A stretch of 64,000 nt of DNA from Lacticaseibacillus nasuensis JCM 17158 (GCF_001434705.1 NZ_AZDJ01000013.1:204592-268591), one strand, 5' to 3'; shown: positions 34,124 through 44,901, counted from the stretch's first letter. A program made the numbers and translations. Notes: generated by a model from the sequence alone, not told the origin.

Positions 34124-35929
34124 CTATTCGGTGAGGCTGTCATCGCCGGCGTGCTCCGCCGCCGGGTCGACGCCGGCGCGGACTTCGATGCCGAGGTCTT
34201 GCAGCTGGGCATCGGCCACCGGATACGGCGCGTTGGTCATCGGCTCGCTGGCCTTAGAATTCTTCGGGAAGGCGATGACGTCGCGAATGTTATCGCGGTG
34301 TGCCAGCAGCATGGCGAAGCGATCCAGCCCGATGGCCAGGCCACCATGCGGCGGAAAGCCGAAGTCTAACGCGTCGAGCAAGAATCCAAACGCCTTTTGG
34401 GCGCGCTGCGGGGTGAAGCCCAGCGCCTTGAGCATTTTTTCTTGAATATCGCGGGTGTGAATGCGGATCGACCCGCCGCCGAGCTCGTAGCCGTTCAACA
34501 CGATGTCGTAGGACTGGGCGTGGGCGCTGTGCGGATCGGTATCCAGCAGCGCGACGTCTTCTTCGTTCGGCATGGTGAAGGGATGGTGCGCCGGCACCCA
34601 GCGCTGAATGCCTTCATCGAATTCAAACAGCGGCCAGTTCACGACCCAGCAAAACGCGTATTGCGACTCGTCGATCAAGCCCAGGTCCGCGCCAAAATGG
34701 CTGCGCAGATAACCGAGGCTGGCGGCCACGACGCTTGGCTGATCGGCGACAAACAAAATCAGGTCGCCGGCCTTGGCCTGCAGTGGCACCGTCAAGCTGC
34801 TGCCATCGCCGAAGAACTTGGCGATTGGGCCGCTGATGCCGTCTTCCGTCACCTTCAGCCAGGCCAGCCCCTTGGCCCCGAAGCGTTTGATGTAGTCTTG
34901 CTGCGCGTCGATGGCCTTGCGGGAATACTTCGCCGCGCCGCCTGGGAGGACGATGGCGCGCACGGCCCCGCCGTTAGCCACGGCATTGGCAAAGACTTTA
35001 AAGGTCGAATCGGCGACCAGGCTCGACACGTCTTGAATTTCCATGCCGAAGCGCAGATCCGGCTTGTCGGAGCCGTACTTGGCCATCGCGTCGGCCCATT
35101 CAATGCGCCGGAACGGCAGCTTCACCGAGACGCCTTGCACATCCTTCATCACCTTGGCGATCAGGCCTTCCGTCAAGGTCTGAATCTCTTCGGCGGACAA
35201 AAAGCTGGTTTCCATGTCGATTTGGGTGAATTCCGGCTGACGGTCGCCGCGCAAATCCTCGTCGCGGAAACACTTGGCGATTTGGTAGTAGCGGTCAAAC
35301 CCGGCGCCCATCAACAACTGCTTGAACAGCTGTGGCGACTGCGGCAAGGCGTAAAAGCTGCCTGGGTACACCCGCGACGGCACGAGGTAGTCGCGCGCGC
35401 CTTCCGGGGTGCTGGCGGTGAGCGTCGGCGTTTCGATGTCTAAGAACCCGTTGGCGTCGAAGTATTCATGCACGGCCCGGGTGATTTTCGCGCGTGTGAT
35501 GATCGCCTCTTGCATCTCCGGTCGGCGCAAGTCGAGGTAGCGATACTTCAGCTTGGTTTCCTCGGTGGCGGTGACGCCGTCTTCGATTTCAAACGGCGGC
35601 GTCTTGGCGGCATTCAGCACGGTTAGCGCGCTGACCTCCACCTCGACTGCACCGGTGGCCATTTTTGGGTTGACGGCTTCGGGCTTGCGCGGCCGCACCA
35701 CGCCGGTGGCCGCGATGACGTATTCGCTACGCAGCTTTTCGGCCTGGGCCAAGGCGGCCTCGCCGAATTCCTTGGAGAACACGAGCTGGACGATCCCCGC
35801 CCGGTCGCGTAAGTCGATAAAAATCAAGTTGCCGAGGCTGCGGCGTTTTTGCACCCAGCCCATCAAGGTCACGGTTTGGTCCACGGCAGCAGTCGTGACC
35901 TCCCCGGCATACATTGTTCGTTTCGTCAT
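34124..35929 (-). CDS. aspS: Aspartyl-tRNA synthetase
   Basis: A 601-residue class II synthetase. The N-terminal anticodon-binding OB fold (about 1-105) contains [28 protein letters not shown]; motif 2 is [18 protein letters not shown] and motif 3 is [14 protein letters not shown]; the bacterial insertion domain lies about 290-420. The ATG at 35929 follows hisS by one base (TAAC then ATG) with AAAGGAAG as ribosome site. hisS-aspS is a common pair in Firmicutes, here behind one T-box leader. Confidence 0.97.
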   Translation of the reverse strand: MTKRTMYAGEVTTAAVDQTVTLMGWVQKRRSLGNLIFIDLRDRAGIVQLVFSKEFGEAALAQAEKLRSEYVIAATGVVRPRKPEAVNPKMATGAVEVEVSALTVLNAAKTPPFEIEDGVTATEETKLKYRYLDLRRPEMQEAIITRAKITRAVHEYFDANGFLDIETPTLTASTPEGARDYLVPSRVYPGSFYALPQSPQLFKQLLMGAGFDRYYQIAKCFRDEDLRGDRQPEFTQIDMETSFLSAEEIQTLTEGLIAKVMKDVQGVSVKLPFRRIEWADAMAKYGSDKPDLRFGMEIQDVSSLVADSTFKVFANAVANGGAVRAIVLPGGAAKYSRKAIDAQQDYIKRFGAKGLAWLKVTEDGISGPIAKFFGDGSSLTVPLQAKAGDLILFVADQPSVVAASLGYLRSHFGADLGLIDESQYAFCWVVNWPLFEFDEGIQRWVPAHHPFTMPNEEDVALLDTDPHSAHAQSYDIVLNGYELGGGSIRIHTRDIQEKMLKALGFTPQRAQKAFGFLLDALDFGFPPHGGLAIGLDRFAMLLAHRDNIRDVIAFPKNSKASEPMTNAPYPVADAQLQDLGIEVRAGVDPAAEHAGDDSLTE

Positions 35930-35930
35930 G

Positions 35931-37211
35931 TTAATCTTCCTTTGCTTGCGCATAAACTTGCGCAAAGTGTTCCCGCAACTCGCTCATCGGCAGCGTTTGT
36001 TGCTCGCCGCTGGCCATCGCCTTGACTTGCACCGTGTCGGCCTCCAGTTCGCTGTCGCCGATGGTCAGCACCAAATCGGCGCCGACCTTGTTGGCGGTTT
36101 TGAACTGGGCCTTGGCTTTGCGGTCGAGGTAATCCATATCCACGGCAAAGCCTTGCTGGCGAATCGCGCTGGCCAACGCCATCCCGGTCGCGGTGGCGGC
36201 CGGCGAAATCGTCACGATGTACACCGGCACGTGGGGCGCTGGCACCTGGCCGGCCGCCAGCAGCATGGCGCGCTCCACGCCCATGCCAAAGCCGATGCCT
36301 GGCGTTTGCGGGCCGCCGAGTTCTTCCACCAAGCCGTTGTACCGGCCGCCGGCGAGCACCGTGGTGTAGCCGCCGCCGAAGACCGGGTCGTCGCTCATCA
36401 ATTCGAAAATGGTGTGGTTGTAGTAATCCAACCCGCGCACCATGTCGGCGTCGATGTCATAGGCGATGCCCATGTGATCCAACAAGTCCTGCACGGCGGT
36501 AAAATGCTGCTGGGCAGTTGCGCTGAGAAAATCGAGGATCTTCGGCGCGCCTTTGACGATTTCCTGGTCGTGCGCATCCTTACTGTCGAGGATGCGCAGC
36601 GGATTTTTCACCAGGCGCACCTGGGAATCGTGCGACAGCTCGGCTTGGTACGGCGTCAGGTACGCCACCAGCGCCTCGTGATACGCGGCGCGAGATTCGG
36701 GGTCGCCCAGCGAGTTAATGACGACGCGAATCGACTTGGCACCCAAGCCCATCAGCAAGTCGCGCCCCAAGGCAATGGTTTCCGCATCGATGGCCGGCGT
36801 TTCGGCGCCAAAGGCCTCGACGCCGATTTGGTGGAACTCGCGTTGGCGGCCACTCTGCGGCCGCTCGTAGCGAAACATCGCGCCCATGTAATACACCTTG
36901 TAGGGCTTTTGGAATTCCGGCCCGTATAGTTTATTTTCCACGTAGGCGCGCACGACGCCGGCGGTGCCTTCGGGGCGCAGCGCCATTTTGCGGCCGCCTT
37001 TGTCCTCAAAGGTGTACATCTCCTTGGTCACGATGTCGCTGGTGTCGCCGGCACTGCGGGAGAAGACCTCTTCGTTTTCAAATAATGGCGTGCGAATCTC
37101 TTCGTAGCGATAGCGGGCGAGAATGTCGCGCGCCGTGGCCTCCACGCGCTGCCAAAGCGCGCTTTGGCCGGGCAGAATGTCTGCGGTGCCTTTCGGTCGT
37201 TGATAATGCAT
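35931..37211 (-). CDS. hisS: Histidyl-tRNA synthetase
   Basis: A 426-residue class II synthetase. [10 protein letters not shown] at the N-terminus, motif 2 [21 protein letters not shown], the histidine motif [14 protein letters not shown] and motif 3 [14 protein letters not shown] are clear; the C-terminal anticodon-binding domain lies about 330-420. The ATG at 37211 has GGAGG 5 nt ahead; the frame runs further up through the leader without a site. A histidine-specific T-box leader lies upstream. Confidence 0.97.
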   Translation of the reverse strand: MHYQRPKGTADILPGQSALWQRVEATARDILARYRYEEIRTPLFENEEVFSRSAGDTSDIVTKEMYTFEDKGGRKMALRPEGTAGVVRAYVENKLYGPEFQKPYKVYYMGAMFRYERPQSGRQREFHQIGVEAFGAETPAIDAETIALGRDLLMGLGAKSIRVVINSLGDPESRAAYHEALVAYLTPYQAELSHDSQVRLVKNPLRILDSKDAHDQEIVKGAPKILDFLSATAQQHFTAVQDLLDHMGIAYDIDADMVRGLDYYNHTIFELMSDDPVFGGGYTTVLAGGRYNGLVEELGGPQTPGIGFGMGVERAMLLAAGQVPAPHVPVYIVTISPAATATGMALASAIRQQGFAVDMDYLDRKAKAQFKTANKVGADLVLTIGDSELEADTVQVKAMASGEQQTLPMSELREHFAQVYAQAKED

Positions 37212-37244
37212 AATTGCCTCCTCTAGGATTGAATCAGGCCAAAC

Positions 37245-37432
37245 AAAGAAAAAACACCCCTCGTTTGACGAAGGGTGCGGACACGGTACCACCTTGTGTT
37301 TTACTTAGCCATAACGGTGGCAACCGAAGCGGATCAACCGGCAAAGCGTCGTGACGACCTATTCCCGGCTTACACCAACCCGGGTCGCTTAAGTGCGGTC
37401 GCTTCTCCTTTGCCATCAGCCTGATAGATATT
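37245..37432 (-). promoter_or_regulatory. T-box leader (histidine) of hisS-aspS
   Basis: The conserved T-box sequence AAGGTGGTACCG is at 37284-37295. Stem I closes with GGCAAAG / CTTTGCC and its specifier side reads GGTCGTCACGA, offering CAC, a histidine codon. The distal part has GGTGTAAGCC. A terminator stem CACCCCTCGT / ACGAAGGGTG (37255-37277 with its T run to 37245) competes with the antiterminator. Uncharged tRNA-His should permit read-through into hisS and aspS. Confidence 0.93.
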
Positions 37433-37438
37433 ACTGTT

Positions 37439-37467
37439 AGAATATGATTTTTGTTTAAGATTGTCAA
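37439..37467 (-). promoter_or_regulatory. Promoter of the hisS T-box leader
   Basis: TTGACA and TATTCT are exactly 17 bp apart on the minus strand, immediately upstream of the leader. Confidence 0.9.
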
Positions 37468-37515
37468 ACGAAGCGCCGCAATTCCGGCGATTTCGCCGCC
37501 GGTCGCCGCGGCGTT

Positions 37516-37524
37516 TGGTATAAT
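37516..37524 (+). promoter_or_regulatory. Extended -10 promoter of the wall amidase
   Basis: TGGTATAAT at 37516-37524 is a perfect extended -10, 30 nt before the ATG. No -35 element is recognisable. Confidence 0.7.
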
Positions 37525-37553
37525 AAGGCTACTAATGTAAGGGATTGGCGCGC

Positions 37554-38885
37554 ATGAAACCACTGAAAATAAAAAAATGGCCTTTGTTATTCCTCATCGC
37601 CGGCGCGATTGCCGTGTCGGCCGTGACCACCACGGTGTTGGCGAATAACACCACCCTCACGGTGCGGGCCAGCGTCTTAAACGTGCGGCTGGGCCCTGGC
37701 CTCGCCTACAACGTGATGGGCCGCGTCAACAACGGGACGCAACTCACCGTCATTTCAAAATCAAACTCCTGGTACCAGGTGCGCCTGGCCGGCAACAAAA
37801 TCGGCTGGGTCGCCTCGTGGCTGGTCGACCAAAACGAGCCGTCGACGAGCTCGGCCAAGGTCGCCACGGTGACGCAAGCCGCCAACGTGCGCGCCAGCGC
37901 CAGCACCACCGCCAAGATTCTCGGCCGCCTCAGCGTCGGCGACGCGGTGAACGTCGTCTACACCGAAGGCCCCTGGAGCCAAATTGCCTACCATAATACT
38001 GCGGCTTGGGTCGCCTCGCGCCTGATTCGCGACACCGGCCGCACCACGACGCTTAGCACGCCGACGCAGCGCGCAAAGACTGCCACCACCGACCGCACCA
38101 CGACCACGGCCAGCACCGCCACCAGCGTCACTGCCACGACGGCGGCCAACATTCGCCAAGCCGCCGGCCTCAACGCCCGCGTGGTCACGCGGGTGCCAAA
38201 GAACACCAAGCTGGCCGTGATCAAGCAAAGCGGCGAATGGTATCAGGTCAAAACCAGCACCGGCAAAACCGGCTACGTCGCCGGCTGGGTCGTCTCCGTG
38301 CCAGGCGCCACCTCCGGCAAAGTCGCCACGAGCCTCGGTGAAGCCACCATCGTGTTGGATCCCGGCCATGGCGGCAGCGATGCCGGCGCCTTATCGACCA
38401 ATGGCAAGTACGAGAAAACCTACACGCTACTGATGGCCAAGGCCGTGGGCGCGGCGCTGTCGGCGCAAGGCGCCAACGTCGTGTACACCCGCGACACCGA
38501 CAGCTTTGTCGATTTGGAACCGCGCGCGGCCACCTCGCGCAAGCTCAAGGCCGACGTGTTCATCTCCTTCCACTTTGACTCCAGCCCCAAGGCCAACTCG
38601 GCCACCGGCTTTACCAGCTACTATTACAGCAGCGGCAAGAGCAAGACCTTGGCGAGTTACTTGGACCGCGGGTTCACCAACTTGAACCTGACCAACCGCG
38701 GCATCGCCTTTGGGAATTATCAGGTGCTGCGCGACAACAGCCAGCCAAGTGTCTTGTTGGAAATGGGTTACATCAACACCGACAAGGACTTCAAGGAAAT
38801 CAGCTCGGCGACCTACCGCCAGCAGGTGGCCACAGACGTCACCCAGTCCCTCACCAGCTACTTCAAAGCCGGCAATCATCAATAA
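37554..38885 (+). CDS. N-acetylmuramoyl-L-alanine amidase with three SH3b domains
   Basis: A 443-residue exported cell-wall hydrolase. A signal peptide (about 1-30, KKWPLLFLIAGAIAVSAV) is followed by three bacterial SH3 domains (about 35-95, 105-165 and 190-250, each with NVR or NIR near its start and WV/WL near its end), Thr/Ala-rich linkers, and a C-terminal Amidase_3 domain (about 265-440). Zinc ligands and catalytic residues are in LDPGHGGSDAGA, KYEKT, FHFDSS and LLEMGYI. It is divergent from hisS and cuts the peptide from muramic acid in peptidoglycan. Confidence 0.95.
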   Translation: MKPLKIKKWPLLFLIAGAIAVSAVTTTVLANNTTLTVRASVLNVRLGPGLAYNVMGRVNNGTQLTVISKSNSWYQVRLAGNKIGWVASWLVDQNEPSTSSAKVATVTQAANVRASASTTAKILGRLSVGDAVNVVYTEGPWSQIAYHNTAAWVASRLIRDTGRTTTLSTPTQRAKTATTDRTTTTASTATSVTATTAANIRQAAGLNARVVTRVPKNTKLAVIKQSGEWYQVKTSTGKTGYVAGWVVSVPGATSGKVATSLGEATIVLDPGHGGSDAGALSTNGKYEKTYTLLMAKAVGAALSAQGANVVYTRDTDSFVDLEPRAATSRKLKADVFISFHFDSSPKANSATGFTSYYYSSGKSKTLASYLDRGFTNLNLTNRGIAFGNYQVLRDNSQPSVLLEMGYINTDKDFKEISSATYRQQVATDVTQSLTSYFKAGNHQ

Positions 38886-38888
38886 ACC

Positions 38889-38936
38889 AAAAGACGCGCG
38901 CCGCGCACCCCATTCGGGATGCGCAGCGCGCGTCTT
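38889..38936. terminator. Long hairpin between the amidase and HAD genes
   Basis: AAGACGCGCGC pairs with GCGCGCGTCTT and the stem continues inward with CGCGCA / TGCGC. It lies between convergent genes. Only TTTT follows on the minus strand and TTG on the plus strand, so its efficiency is uncertain. Confidence 0.6.
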
Positions 38937-38940
38937 GATG

Positions 38941-39567
38941 TTACGACAGCAAATCGAGCACCGCCGGCAGCGTTTGAATCGTGGCGTCGGCCATCGGCGC
39001 ATCGTGGTAGCCGTCGATGTCAAAATAAATCCCGGCAACGCCGGCGGCCTGCCCGGCCACTACATCCAACTGTCGATCCCCAATCATTGCGGTGCTGGCG
39101 GGCTGCAGGCCAAAGGTGTCGAGAATGTACAACACGGCATCCGGCGCCGGCTTGCGCGCCAAGTGCTGTTCGCTGGTGACGCCGCCTTTAAACAAGTCGG
39201 CCAAGCCGTCGCGACGCAGTAGCGCCCAGGCGCTGTCGTCGCGGTGCGTCATCAAGAAGTTCTGGCCCCCGGCGGCCACCACGCCGCGCAACACCCGTGC
39301 CGTGTCCGGATAGGCCTGCGCCTGCATCACAAAGCCGGACACTTCGCGGTCGTGGTAGTCGGCCCACAAGGTATCGTAGGGCACGCCAATGGTTTTGCCG
39401 ATCCGCGCCAATTCCCCGCGCACTGAGCCGTGCTTGATGGTGGTGAACAGCGCCGCACGCTCGGCGGTGACGCCAAACTTGGCGAGCGTGGCGATCAACG
39501 CCGTGAGTATCCCGGGATAAGTATCGTACAGCGTGCCATCGAGATCCCAAATCACATTGTTAAGCAC
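38941..39567 (-). CDS. HAD family phosphatase
   Basis: A 208-residue hydrolase. HAD motif I is [10 protein letters not shown], motif II is MTHRDDS, motif III is [11 protein letters not shown] and motif IV is [16 protein letters not shown]. The cap is helical, as in phosphoglycolate-phosphatase-like proteins; the substrate cannot be told. The GTG at 39567 is taken as start because GGAGGAAG lies ahead of it. It overlaps dtd by 8 nt and closes the Rel-Dtd operon. Confidence 0.92.
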   Translation of the reverse strand: MLNNVIWDLDGTLYDTYPGILTALIATLAKFGVTAERAALFTTIKHGSVRGELARIGKTIGVPYDTLWADYHDREVSGFVMQAQAYPDTARVLRGVVAAGGQNFLMTHRDDSAWALLRRDGLADLFKGGVTSEQHLARKPAPDAVLYILDTFGLQPASTAMIGDRQLDVVAGQAAGVAGIYFDIDGYHDAPMADATIQTLPAVLDLLS

Positions 39568-40012
39568 GAGCTTCCTCCGTATCAAAAATAATCGTCACCG
39601 GCCCATCATTAGTGAGACTCACCTGCATGTCCGCGCCGAACTCGCCGGTGGCCACGGGAATCCCGGTGGCGGCGAGCTCGGCACAAAACGCCTGGTACAA
39701 TCGCTCGCCCAGGGCCGGGGCGGCCGCCGCCGTGAAACTCGGCCGGTTGCCGTGGCGCGTGTCGGCATACAGCGTGAACTGCGACACCACCAAGACGCTG
39801 CCGCCGACTTGCGCCAACGCCAGATTCATTTTGCCGGCGGGGTCGCTGAACACCCGCAGCTTGGCAATTTTATGCACCAACTGGGTCACCGTCTCCGGTG
39901 TGTCGCTGGGCCCGACGCCGAGTAACACCAAAAAGCCACGGTCGATTGCCCCGTGGACTTGATTGGCGATAGTAACTTGCGCGTGACTGACGCGCTGAAC
40001 GACTGCTCGCAT
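39560..40012 (-). CDS. dtd: D-aminoacyl-tRNA deacylase
   Basis: A 150-residue proofreading enzyme that hydrolyses D-amino acids and glycine mis-attached to tRNA. The signature elements [17 protein letters not shown] and [11 protein letters not shown] are both present, with the N-terminal [14 protein letters not shown]. It follows the rel gene by 10 nt, the standard rel-dtd pairing of Firmicutes. Confidence 0.97.
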   Translation of the reverse strand: MRAVVQRVSHAQVTIANQVHGAIDRGFLVLLGVGPSDTPETVTQLVHKIAKLRVFSDPAGKMNLALAQVGGSVLVVSQFTLYADTRHGNRPSFTAAAAPALGERLYQAFCAELAATGIPVATGEFGADMQVSLTNDGPVTIIFDTEEARA

Positions 40013-40022
40013 GGCTACTCCT

Positions 40023-42248
40023 TTAACTTTGGGCGCGCTTGACTTCGTAAATGTCGGGAATATTCTTCACCGCATCCATCAGCCGGTCGAGGTGCGCGAG
40101 GTTGCGAATGCCGACGGTGACGTGAATGTCGGCCATTTTGTCGTGGTCGACGCGGCCGATGACGTTGTTGAGGCTCTTGGTTTGCGCGTTCAAGGCCTGC
40201 AGCACATCGTTCAACAAGCCGCTGCGGTTGTAGCCGTAGATTTCCAAATCGGTATCAAACAGCTGGCTTTGGTCGTTGAGATTTTGCCACTGCACCTCGA
40301 TCAGCCGGCCGGCCATTTCGCTGTCGGCGGCGACATTCGGGCAGTCGACGCGGTGAATCGTCACGCCGCGACCCTTGGTGACGTAGCCGGTGATGGCGTC
40401 ACCGGGGACTGGGTTGCAGCATTTGGCCAAATGCACCAGCAAGTTGTCGACGCCTTCGATGACGACGCCTTCTTGCGTGCGGCTGGTCGGCTTCTTGCCT
40501 TCGTGGCTGACGGTGGTGACCTTTTGGTTGTTGGCTAAAATTGCCTCTTCCTTGGCCTTTTGGTCGGCGGCTTCTTTTTCGCGGCGGACTTTTTCGGTCA
40601 GGCGGTTGGCAATGATCTTTGGCGTATACTCGCCGTAGCCGATGGCGCTCATCAGCTCGGCGTCGGTGCTGAAGTTGAGCCTGGTCAGCAGTTCCTTCAT
40701 TGGGGCCTTGCCGATGAAGTCCTTCGGGGCAAACCCCATTTCCTGCAGCTGGCGCTCCAGCATGTCCTGGCCCTTTTCGGCGTTGGTTTCCTTGTCTTCG
40801 AGCTTAAAGTACCGGCGAATCTTGTTGCGGGCGCGCGAGGTGTAGACCAGGTTGACCCAGTCGCGGCTCGGCTTGGAGCCGGCGCTAGTGAGCATCTCGA
40901 CGATGTCCCCGTTTTTCAGCTGGTAGTTCAGCGGCACGATTTTACCGTTGACCTTGGCGCCGACCGTTTTGTTGCCGACTTCGGTGTGGACCATGTAGGC
41001 AAAATCCAGCGGACCGCTACCCTTAGGTAACTCGTAAACGTCTCCCCGCGGCGTGAAGACATACACGCGGTCGGTGAAGATATCGCCCTTCACGGATTCC
41101 ATGAAGTCGTTGGCGTCGCTACTTTCGTCTTGAATCTCCAGAATCTCCCGGAACAAGTCGAGCTTCTTGCCGTTTTGGTCGTATTGGACCTCGCTGGTTT
41201 GTCCTTCTTTATACGCCCAGTGCGCCGCGACCCCATATTCGGCGACGTGGTGCATCTCCTCGGTGCGAATCTGGACCTCCAGCGGCTTGCCTTGCGGGCC
41301 AATCACCGTGGTGTGCAGCGATTGGTACATGTTGGCTTTCGGCATCGCGATGTAATCCTTGAAGCGCCCCGGCATCGGCCGCCACTTGGTGTGAATCGCG
41401 CCAAGCACCGCGTAGCAATCCTTGATGGTTTTGGTGATCACGCGCACCGCCAGCAAGTCGTACAGCTCGTCGAATTGCTTGTGCTTGTCGCGCATTTTTT
41501 TATAAATCGAGTAGATGTGCTTTGGGCGCCCGTAAATCTCGTAGCTGATGTTGAGGTCGGCCACCGCGGCTTGAATCTCCTTGATGGCGCCTTGGATGTA
41601 GGCCTCGCGCTCGGTGCGCTTGGACTTCATCAGCTGGGCGATGCGATAGTATTGCTGCGGGTTCAAGTAGCGCAGACTGAGGTCCTCAAGCTCCCACTTA
41701 ATGGTGCTGATCCCCAGCCGATCGGCGAGCGGTGCGTAGATTTCCAGCGTTTCGTTGGCGATGCGGCGCTGCTTGTCCGGCCGCAGGTGCATCAAGGTTC
41801 GCATGTTATGCAGCCGGTCGGCGAGTTTGACGAGAATGACCCGCATGTCCTTGGCCATCGCCAGCAACATCTTGCGGTGATTCTCGGCCAGCTCGTCTTT
41901 GTGGGCGACGTAGGTGACCTTGCTCAGCTTGGTCAACCCGTCGACGATTAAGGCGGTTTCGCGGCCGAAGACTTCTTGGATGTCGCCGAGCGTGATGTTG
42001 GTGTCTTCGACGACGTCATGCAAATAGCCGCTGGCCACCGTCACCGGATCCATTTTCAACTCGGCGAGAATCCCGGCGACTTGAATCGGGTGGATGATGT
42101 AAGGCTCGCCGGACTTGCGCCGCTGGTCCTTGTGGACATAGGCGGCGAAGTCATACGCTTTTTTGACGAAGGCCAGGTGCTCGTCATTCATATACTCGCG
42201 GCACATCGCCATGACTTGGTCTTGGGTTAATTCGACTTCTTCAGCCAT
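40023..42248 (-). CDS. relA: Bifunctional (p)ppGpp synthetase/hydrolase Rel
   Basis: A 741-residue enzyme of the stringent response. The HD hydrolase domain (about 40-195) has [15 protein letters not shown] and [11 protein letters not shown]; the synthetase domain (about 230-345) has YDLLAVRVI and [32 protein letters not shown] (about 390-450), a helical region and a C-terminal ACT domain (about 665-740) follow. The ATG at 42248 follows GGGGAGG. Since the HD motif is intact, both making and breaking of ppGpp are expected. A hairpin with a T run lies in its leader. Confidence 0.97.
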   Translation of the reverse strand: MAEEVELTQDQVMAMCREYMNDEHLAFVKKAYDFAAYVHKDQRRKSGEPYIIHPIQVAGILAELKMDPVTVASGYLHDVVEDTNITLGDIQEVFGRETALIVDGLTKLSKVTYVAHKDELAENHRKMLLAMAKDMRVILVKLADRLHNMRTLMHLRPDKQRRIANETLEIYAPLADRLGISTIKWELEDLSLRYLNPQQYYRIAQLMKSKRTEREAYIQGAIKEIQAAVADLNISYEIYGRPKHIYSIYKKMRDKHKQFDELYDLLAVRVITKTIKDCYAVLGAIHTKWRPMPGRFKDYIAMPKANMYQSLHTTVIGPQGKPLEVQIRTEEMHHVAEYGVAAHWAYKEGQTSEVQYDQNGKKLDLFREILEIQDESSDANDFMESVKGDIFTDRVYVFTPRGDVYELPKGSGPLDFAYMVHTEVGNKTVGAKVNGKIVPLNYQLKNGDIVEMLTSAGSKPSRDWVNLVYTSRARNKIRRYFKLEDKETNAEKGQDMLERQLQEMGFAPKDFIGKAPMKELLTRLNFSTDAELMSAIGYGEYTPKIIANRLTEKVRREKEAADQKAKEEAILANNQKVTTVSHEGKKPTSRTQEGVVIEGVDNLLVHLAKCCNPVPGDAITGYVTKGRGVTIHRVDCPNVAADSEMAGRLIEVQWQNLNDQSQLFDTDLEIYGYNRSGLLNDVLQALNAQTKSLNNVIGRVDHDKMADIHVTVGIRNLAHLDRLMDAVKNIPDIYEVKRAQS

Positions 42249-42266
42249 CGTTTGCCTCCCCAATTA

Positions 42267-42292
42267 CAATAAAAGCACGCGTGGTCGCGTGC
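42267..42292 (-). terminator. Terminator-like hairpin in the relA leader
   Basis: GCACGCG / CGCGTGC around a 4-nt loop, followed by TTTTATTG on the minus strand, lies only 19 nt before the relA start codon. A TATAAT sits upstream of it at 42303-42308, so the hairpin would be inside any transcript begun there. It may end the upstream operon, attenuate relA, or both. Confidence 0.65.
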
Positions 42293-42327
42293 CGATACTT
42301 GTATTATACGGAAAACCACAGAAATTA

Positions 42328-42651
42328 CTAGTCCTTGGCGCGGGCCAACAGGGTCAACACCCAGTAAATCACAACGAAGAAATAATCGTATCGCGCAAAC
42401 CGCCACACCACCATCACGGCAAACAGCACCGGTAAAACCAGGCTGTACCACCACGGTAATTGACCGTTGCGCAACCACCGGCCGATGATGATCGCCCAAG
42501 CCATGTTCACCAAGATGAACAAGAACCCGACGCGAAAAGCCACGGACCCGCCGGCGAATTTGATGACCCAAGGCATGATCAGCGTCAACACGACGCTGAT
42601 CCAGACAATCATGCCCGCCTTGGTTTTTCCCCATGTGATTACTCTACTCAT
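42328..42651 (-). CDS. DUF3397 family membrane protein
   Basis: A 107-residue protein with three or four membrane segments (about 15-32, 38-58, 66-82 and 88-105) and a positively charged N-terminus. It matches the DUF3397 type that is found near rsmE and prmA in lactobacilli. The start overlaps the end of rsmE by 8 nt (ATGAGTAG). Function unknown. Confidence 0.82.
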   Translation of the reverse strand: MSRVITWGKTKAGMIVWISVVLTLIMPWVIKFAGGSVAFRVGFLFILVNMAWAIIIGRWLRNGQLPWWYSLVLPVLFAVMVVWRFARYDYFFVVIYWVLTLLARAKD

Positions 42652-43387
42652 CTAGCTGAACTCCTTGCAATTCGCTCAGCGCGGACACGGCGCTGAGCAG
42701 GTATAATGGTGCGGTTTCCGTACGCAAAATGCGCGGGCCTAAACCGGCAGGCACGAAACCATTGGCCGTTAACCCGGCGAGCTCCGCGGGGCTGATTCCG
42801 CCTTCGGGGCCGAACACGACGGTTAACGCCTGCGGCCTCCCCGCGAGTGTCGCCACCAACCCGGCGGCCTCACCAGCTTTGGCACTTTCTTCATACGCCA
42901 CCAGCTTTGCTCCGGCTGGCGCCAGCGTCTTAAGGTTAGCGAGAAAACCCACCGTCGGCACGAGGTTGCGGTGGCTTTGCTCGGCGGCGCCCAGGACGAT
43001 GGCCTGTAGCCGCGCCAACTTCTTGCCCCGGCGGTCCGGCGCCCACTTGCTTGTGCCCCATTGCCCATTATAAAACAGAATGTGCGCGGCGCCGAGCTCG
43101 GTCGCTTTTTGCGCAATCCACTCGGCCTTGTCGCCCTTGCCCACGCCGCACACCACTGTCACCTCAAGCGGCAGCTCGACTGCGCGGGTCACGTCGGCGC
43201 CGATGCTCACCGTCAACGGCGCCACGGCCGTGATGGTGGCGACAAACGCGCGGTGCGCCGCATTCACCAACTCGAATTGATCGCCGGTCGTTTGCCGCAG
43301 CACCTTCAGCGCGTGGTGGGCAATGGTGTCGCCAAGGGTCACCGTGGCCCCGGTGGTAAACGCCTGATCGCTAAAGTATCGATTCAT
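42644..43387 (-). CDS. rsmE: 16S rRNA m3U1498 methyltransferase
   Basis: A 247-residue SPOUT-class enzyme. The N-terminal PUA-like domain (1-70) contains HHALKVLRQTTGDQ, and the C-terminal knot has VVFGPEGGISPAELAGL and LGPRILRTETAPLYLLSAVS, the SAM-binding trefoil motif. It overlaps prmA by 4 nt, the usual prmA-rsmE pair. Confidence 0.96.
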   Translation of the reverse strand: MNRYFSDQAFTTGATVTLGDTIAHHALKVLRQTTGDQFELVNAAHRAFVATITAVAPLTVSIGADVTRAVELPLEVTVVCGVGKGDKAEWIAQKATELGAAHILFYNGQWGTSKWAPDRRGKKLARLQAIVLGAAEQSHRNLVPTVGFLANLKTLAPAGAKLVAYEESAKAGEAAGLVATLAGRPQALTVVFGPEGGISPAELAGLTANGFVPAGLGPRILRTETAPLYLLSAVSALSELQGVQLDE

Positions 43388-44286
43388 GCCTGCACCTCAG
43401 CGACTAACCCATACCAGTCGCCTTGCCGACTCAAGGTGGTGATGGTCAGGTGAGCAGCGGCCAGCGCGGCTTGAATTTTCGCCAGCTGGTCGTGATAGAT
43501 GCCGCTAAGAATCACCTGCCCGCCAGGCAACAAGTGTGCCGGTAACTGCGGCACCAGCGGCAACAACACCTCAGCCAAGATATTCGCCAAAATCACGTCG
43601 GCACGCAGGCTCACCGTGGCCAACAAGTCGCTGGCTTGCACCGTGATTGGCGCCGGCGGATTCAACGCCAAGTTGCGCGTCGCGTTGGTCACCGCGACGG
43701 CGTCGACATCTGTGGCCAACACGCGCGTTGCCCCAAAGTCTGCGGCCACCAACGCCAACACGCCGCTGCCGGTGCCGACATCGATGACGGTTTCGCCGCC
43801 GCGCAAGGTCGCCTCCATCAAGCGAATCATCAATTGCGTCGTCGGGTGACTGCCAGTGCCAAAGGCCAAGCCGGGATCAAGCTTAACCACGATTTCGCCA
43901 GCTTGTTGCGGCGCGTAGTCGCCCCACGCCGGGGCAATCGTCACGTAGCGGGTGACGCGCACCGGGTGGTAATACTGCTCCCAAGCCGTCGCCCAGTCGG
44001 CTTCGTTAACGCCGCTGGTGGTGACGGTGCCCTTGCCTAACGCTAAGCCGAACTGTGGCAGTTGCGCGACTTGCGCCTGCAGCGTCGTCACTAGCTCCGC
44101 GGTGTGGGGCCCCGGCGCAAAAAAGCCGGTCACCGCTGCCCCACTGGCGCGATGTGGCACGCCAGGCACCACGGGATCGGCCGCGTCAACAATTTGAATC
44201 CCTTCAGCCCCCGCCGTCAGCAAGAAATTGCTCGCGGCCGAAACGGCTTCGCTGCTTGTGTCGATGGTAATGGCTAACCAGTCCAT
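43384..44286 (-). CDS. prmA: Ribosomal protein L11 methyltransferase
   Basis: A 300-residue SAM-dependent methyltransferase that trimethylates ribosomal protein L11. The substrate-recognition domain (1-85) is followed by the catalytic domain: VKLDPGLAFGTGSHPTTQLMI, IDVGTGSGVLALVAADFGA (SAM motif), LATDVDAVAV and VILANILAEVLLPLVP. It lies 9 nt after the DUF3013 gene and overlaps rsmE. Confidence 0.97.
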   Translation of the reverse strand: MDWLAITIDTSSEAVSAASNFLLTAGAEGIQIVDAADPVVPGVPHRASGAAVTGFFAPGPHTAELVTTLQAQVAQLPQFGLALGKGTVTTSGVNEADWATAWEQYYHPVRVTRYVTIAPAWGDYAPQQAGEIVVKLDPGLAFGTGSHPTTQLMIRLMEATLRGGETVIDVGTGSGVLALVAADFGATRVLATDVDAVAVTNATRNLALNPPAPITVQASDLLATVSLRADVILANILAEVLLPLVPQLPAHLLPGGQVILSGIYHDQLAKIQAALAAAHLTITTLSRQGDWYGLVAEVQA

Positions 44287-44295
44287 AGGCGACTC

Positions 44296-44787
44296 CTAGT
44301 ACTTCGGATACGGGATCCACGTGGTGTGCGCGGCCGCAGGTTGGGCGGCCACGGCGGCGGCATAGGCCGCTTCATCAAACGTCAGCGCGAACGTTTCCGC
44401 GCTGCTGGTCCCATCGACAAAGTCAAACAAGTCGCTTTGCCCGTCGTTGAGCAACGTCTGCAGATACACGAAAAAGCCATCGAGGTGCGCTTGGTCGAGC
44501 CCTTTTTTGCCCGCAAAGCCGATGGTGGTCAGGTAATTATCCGCGTAGTCCGCGCCCTTAAGCCGAGTTTGATCATAGAACAAGATCGCGTCGCTATAAT
44601 CGATTTCGCCGTCTTGAATCTCGCGGCCGTCTTGGTCCTCGACGGCAAACTCGCCGGCGGCTTCCGTGTACATCGTCAGCTCCAACTCAAAAACGTGCGC
44701 TTCTTTGTCCCAGTTCAAGTCGAGGTCGCCATCAAAGTCCAAGGCGTCCATTTTGTCGCCAAGATAATCGAGTAAATTGGTAGTCAT
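44296..44787 (-). CDS. DUF3013 family protein
   Basis: A 163-residue acidic protein starting MTTNLLDYLGDKMDALDFDGDLDLNWDKEAHVFELEL. It matches DUF3013, a family limited to Lactobacillales and of unknown function, usually next to prmA. The ATG at 44787 follows AAAGGAAAACC; a longer frame upstream has no site. It leads the operon of prmA, rsmE and the DUF3397 gene. Confidence 0.85.
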   Translation of the reverse strand: MTTNLLDYLGDKMDALDFDGDLDLNWDKEAHVFELELTMYTEAAGEFAVEDQDGREIQDGEIDYSDAILFYDQTRLKGADYADNYLTTIGFAGKKGLDQAHLDGFFVYLQTLLNDGQSDLFDFVDGTSSAETFALTFDEAAYAAAVAAQPAAAHTTWIPYPKY

Positions 44788-44901
44788 GGTTTTCCTTTCG
44801 CGTGCGTTGTTCCTCCTATCATAGCCCACAACCACCAATCAGCAAAGCAGATTAGAGAAAAGTTGCGTGACTCGGTATACTAGAACCAACCGGAGGCTAT
44901 T

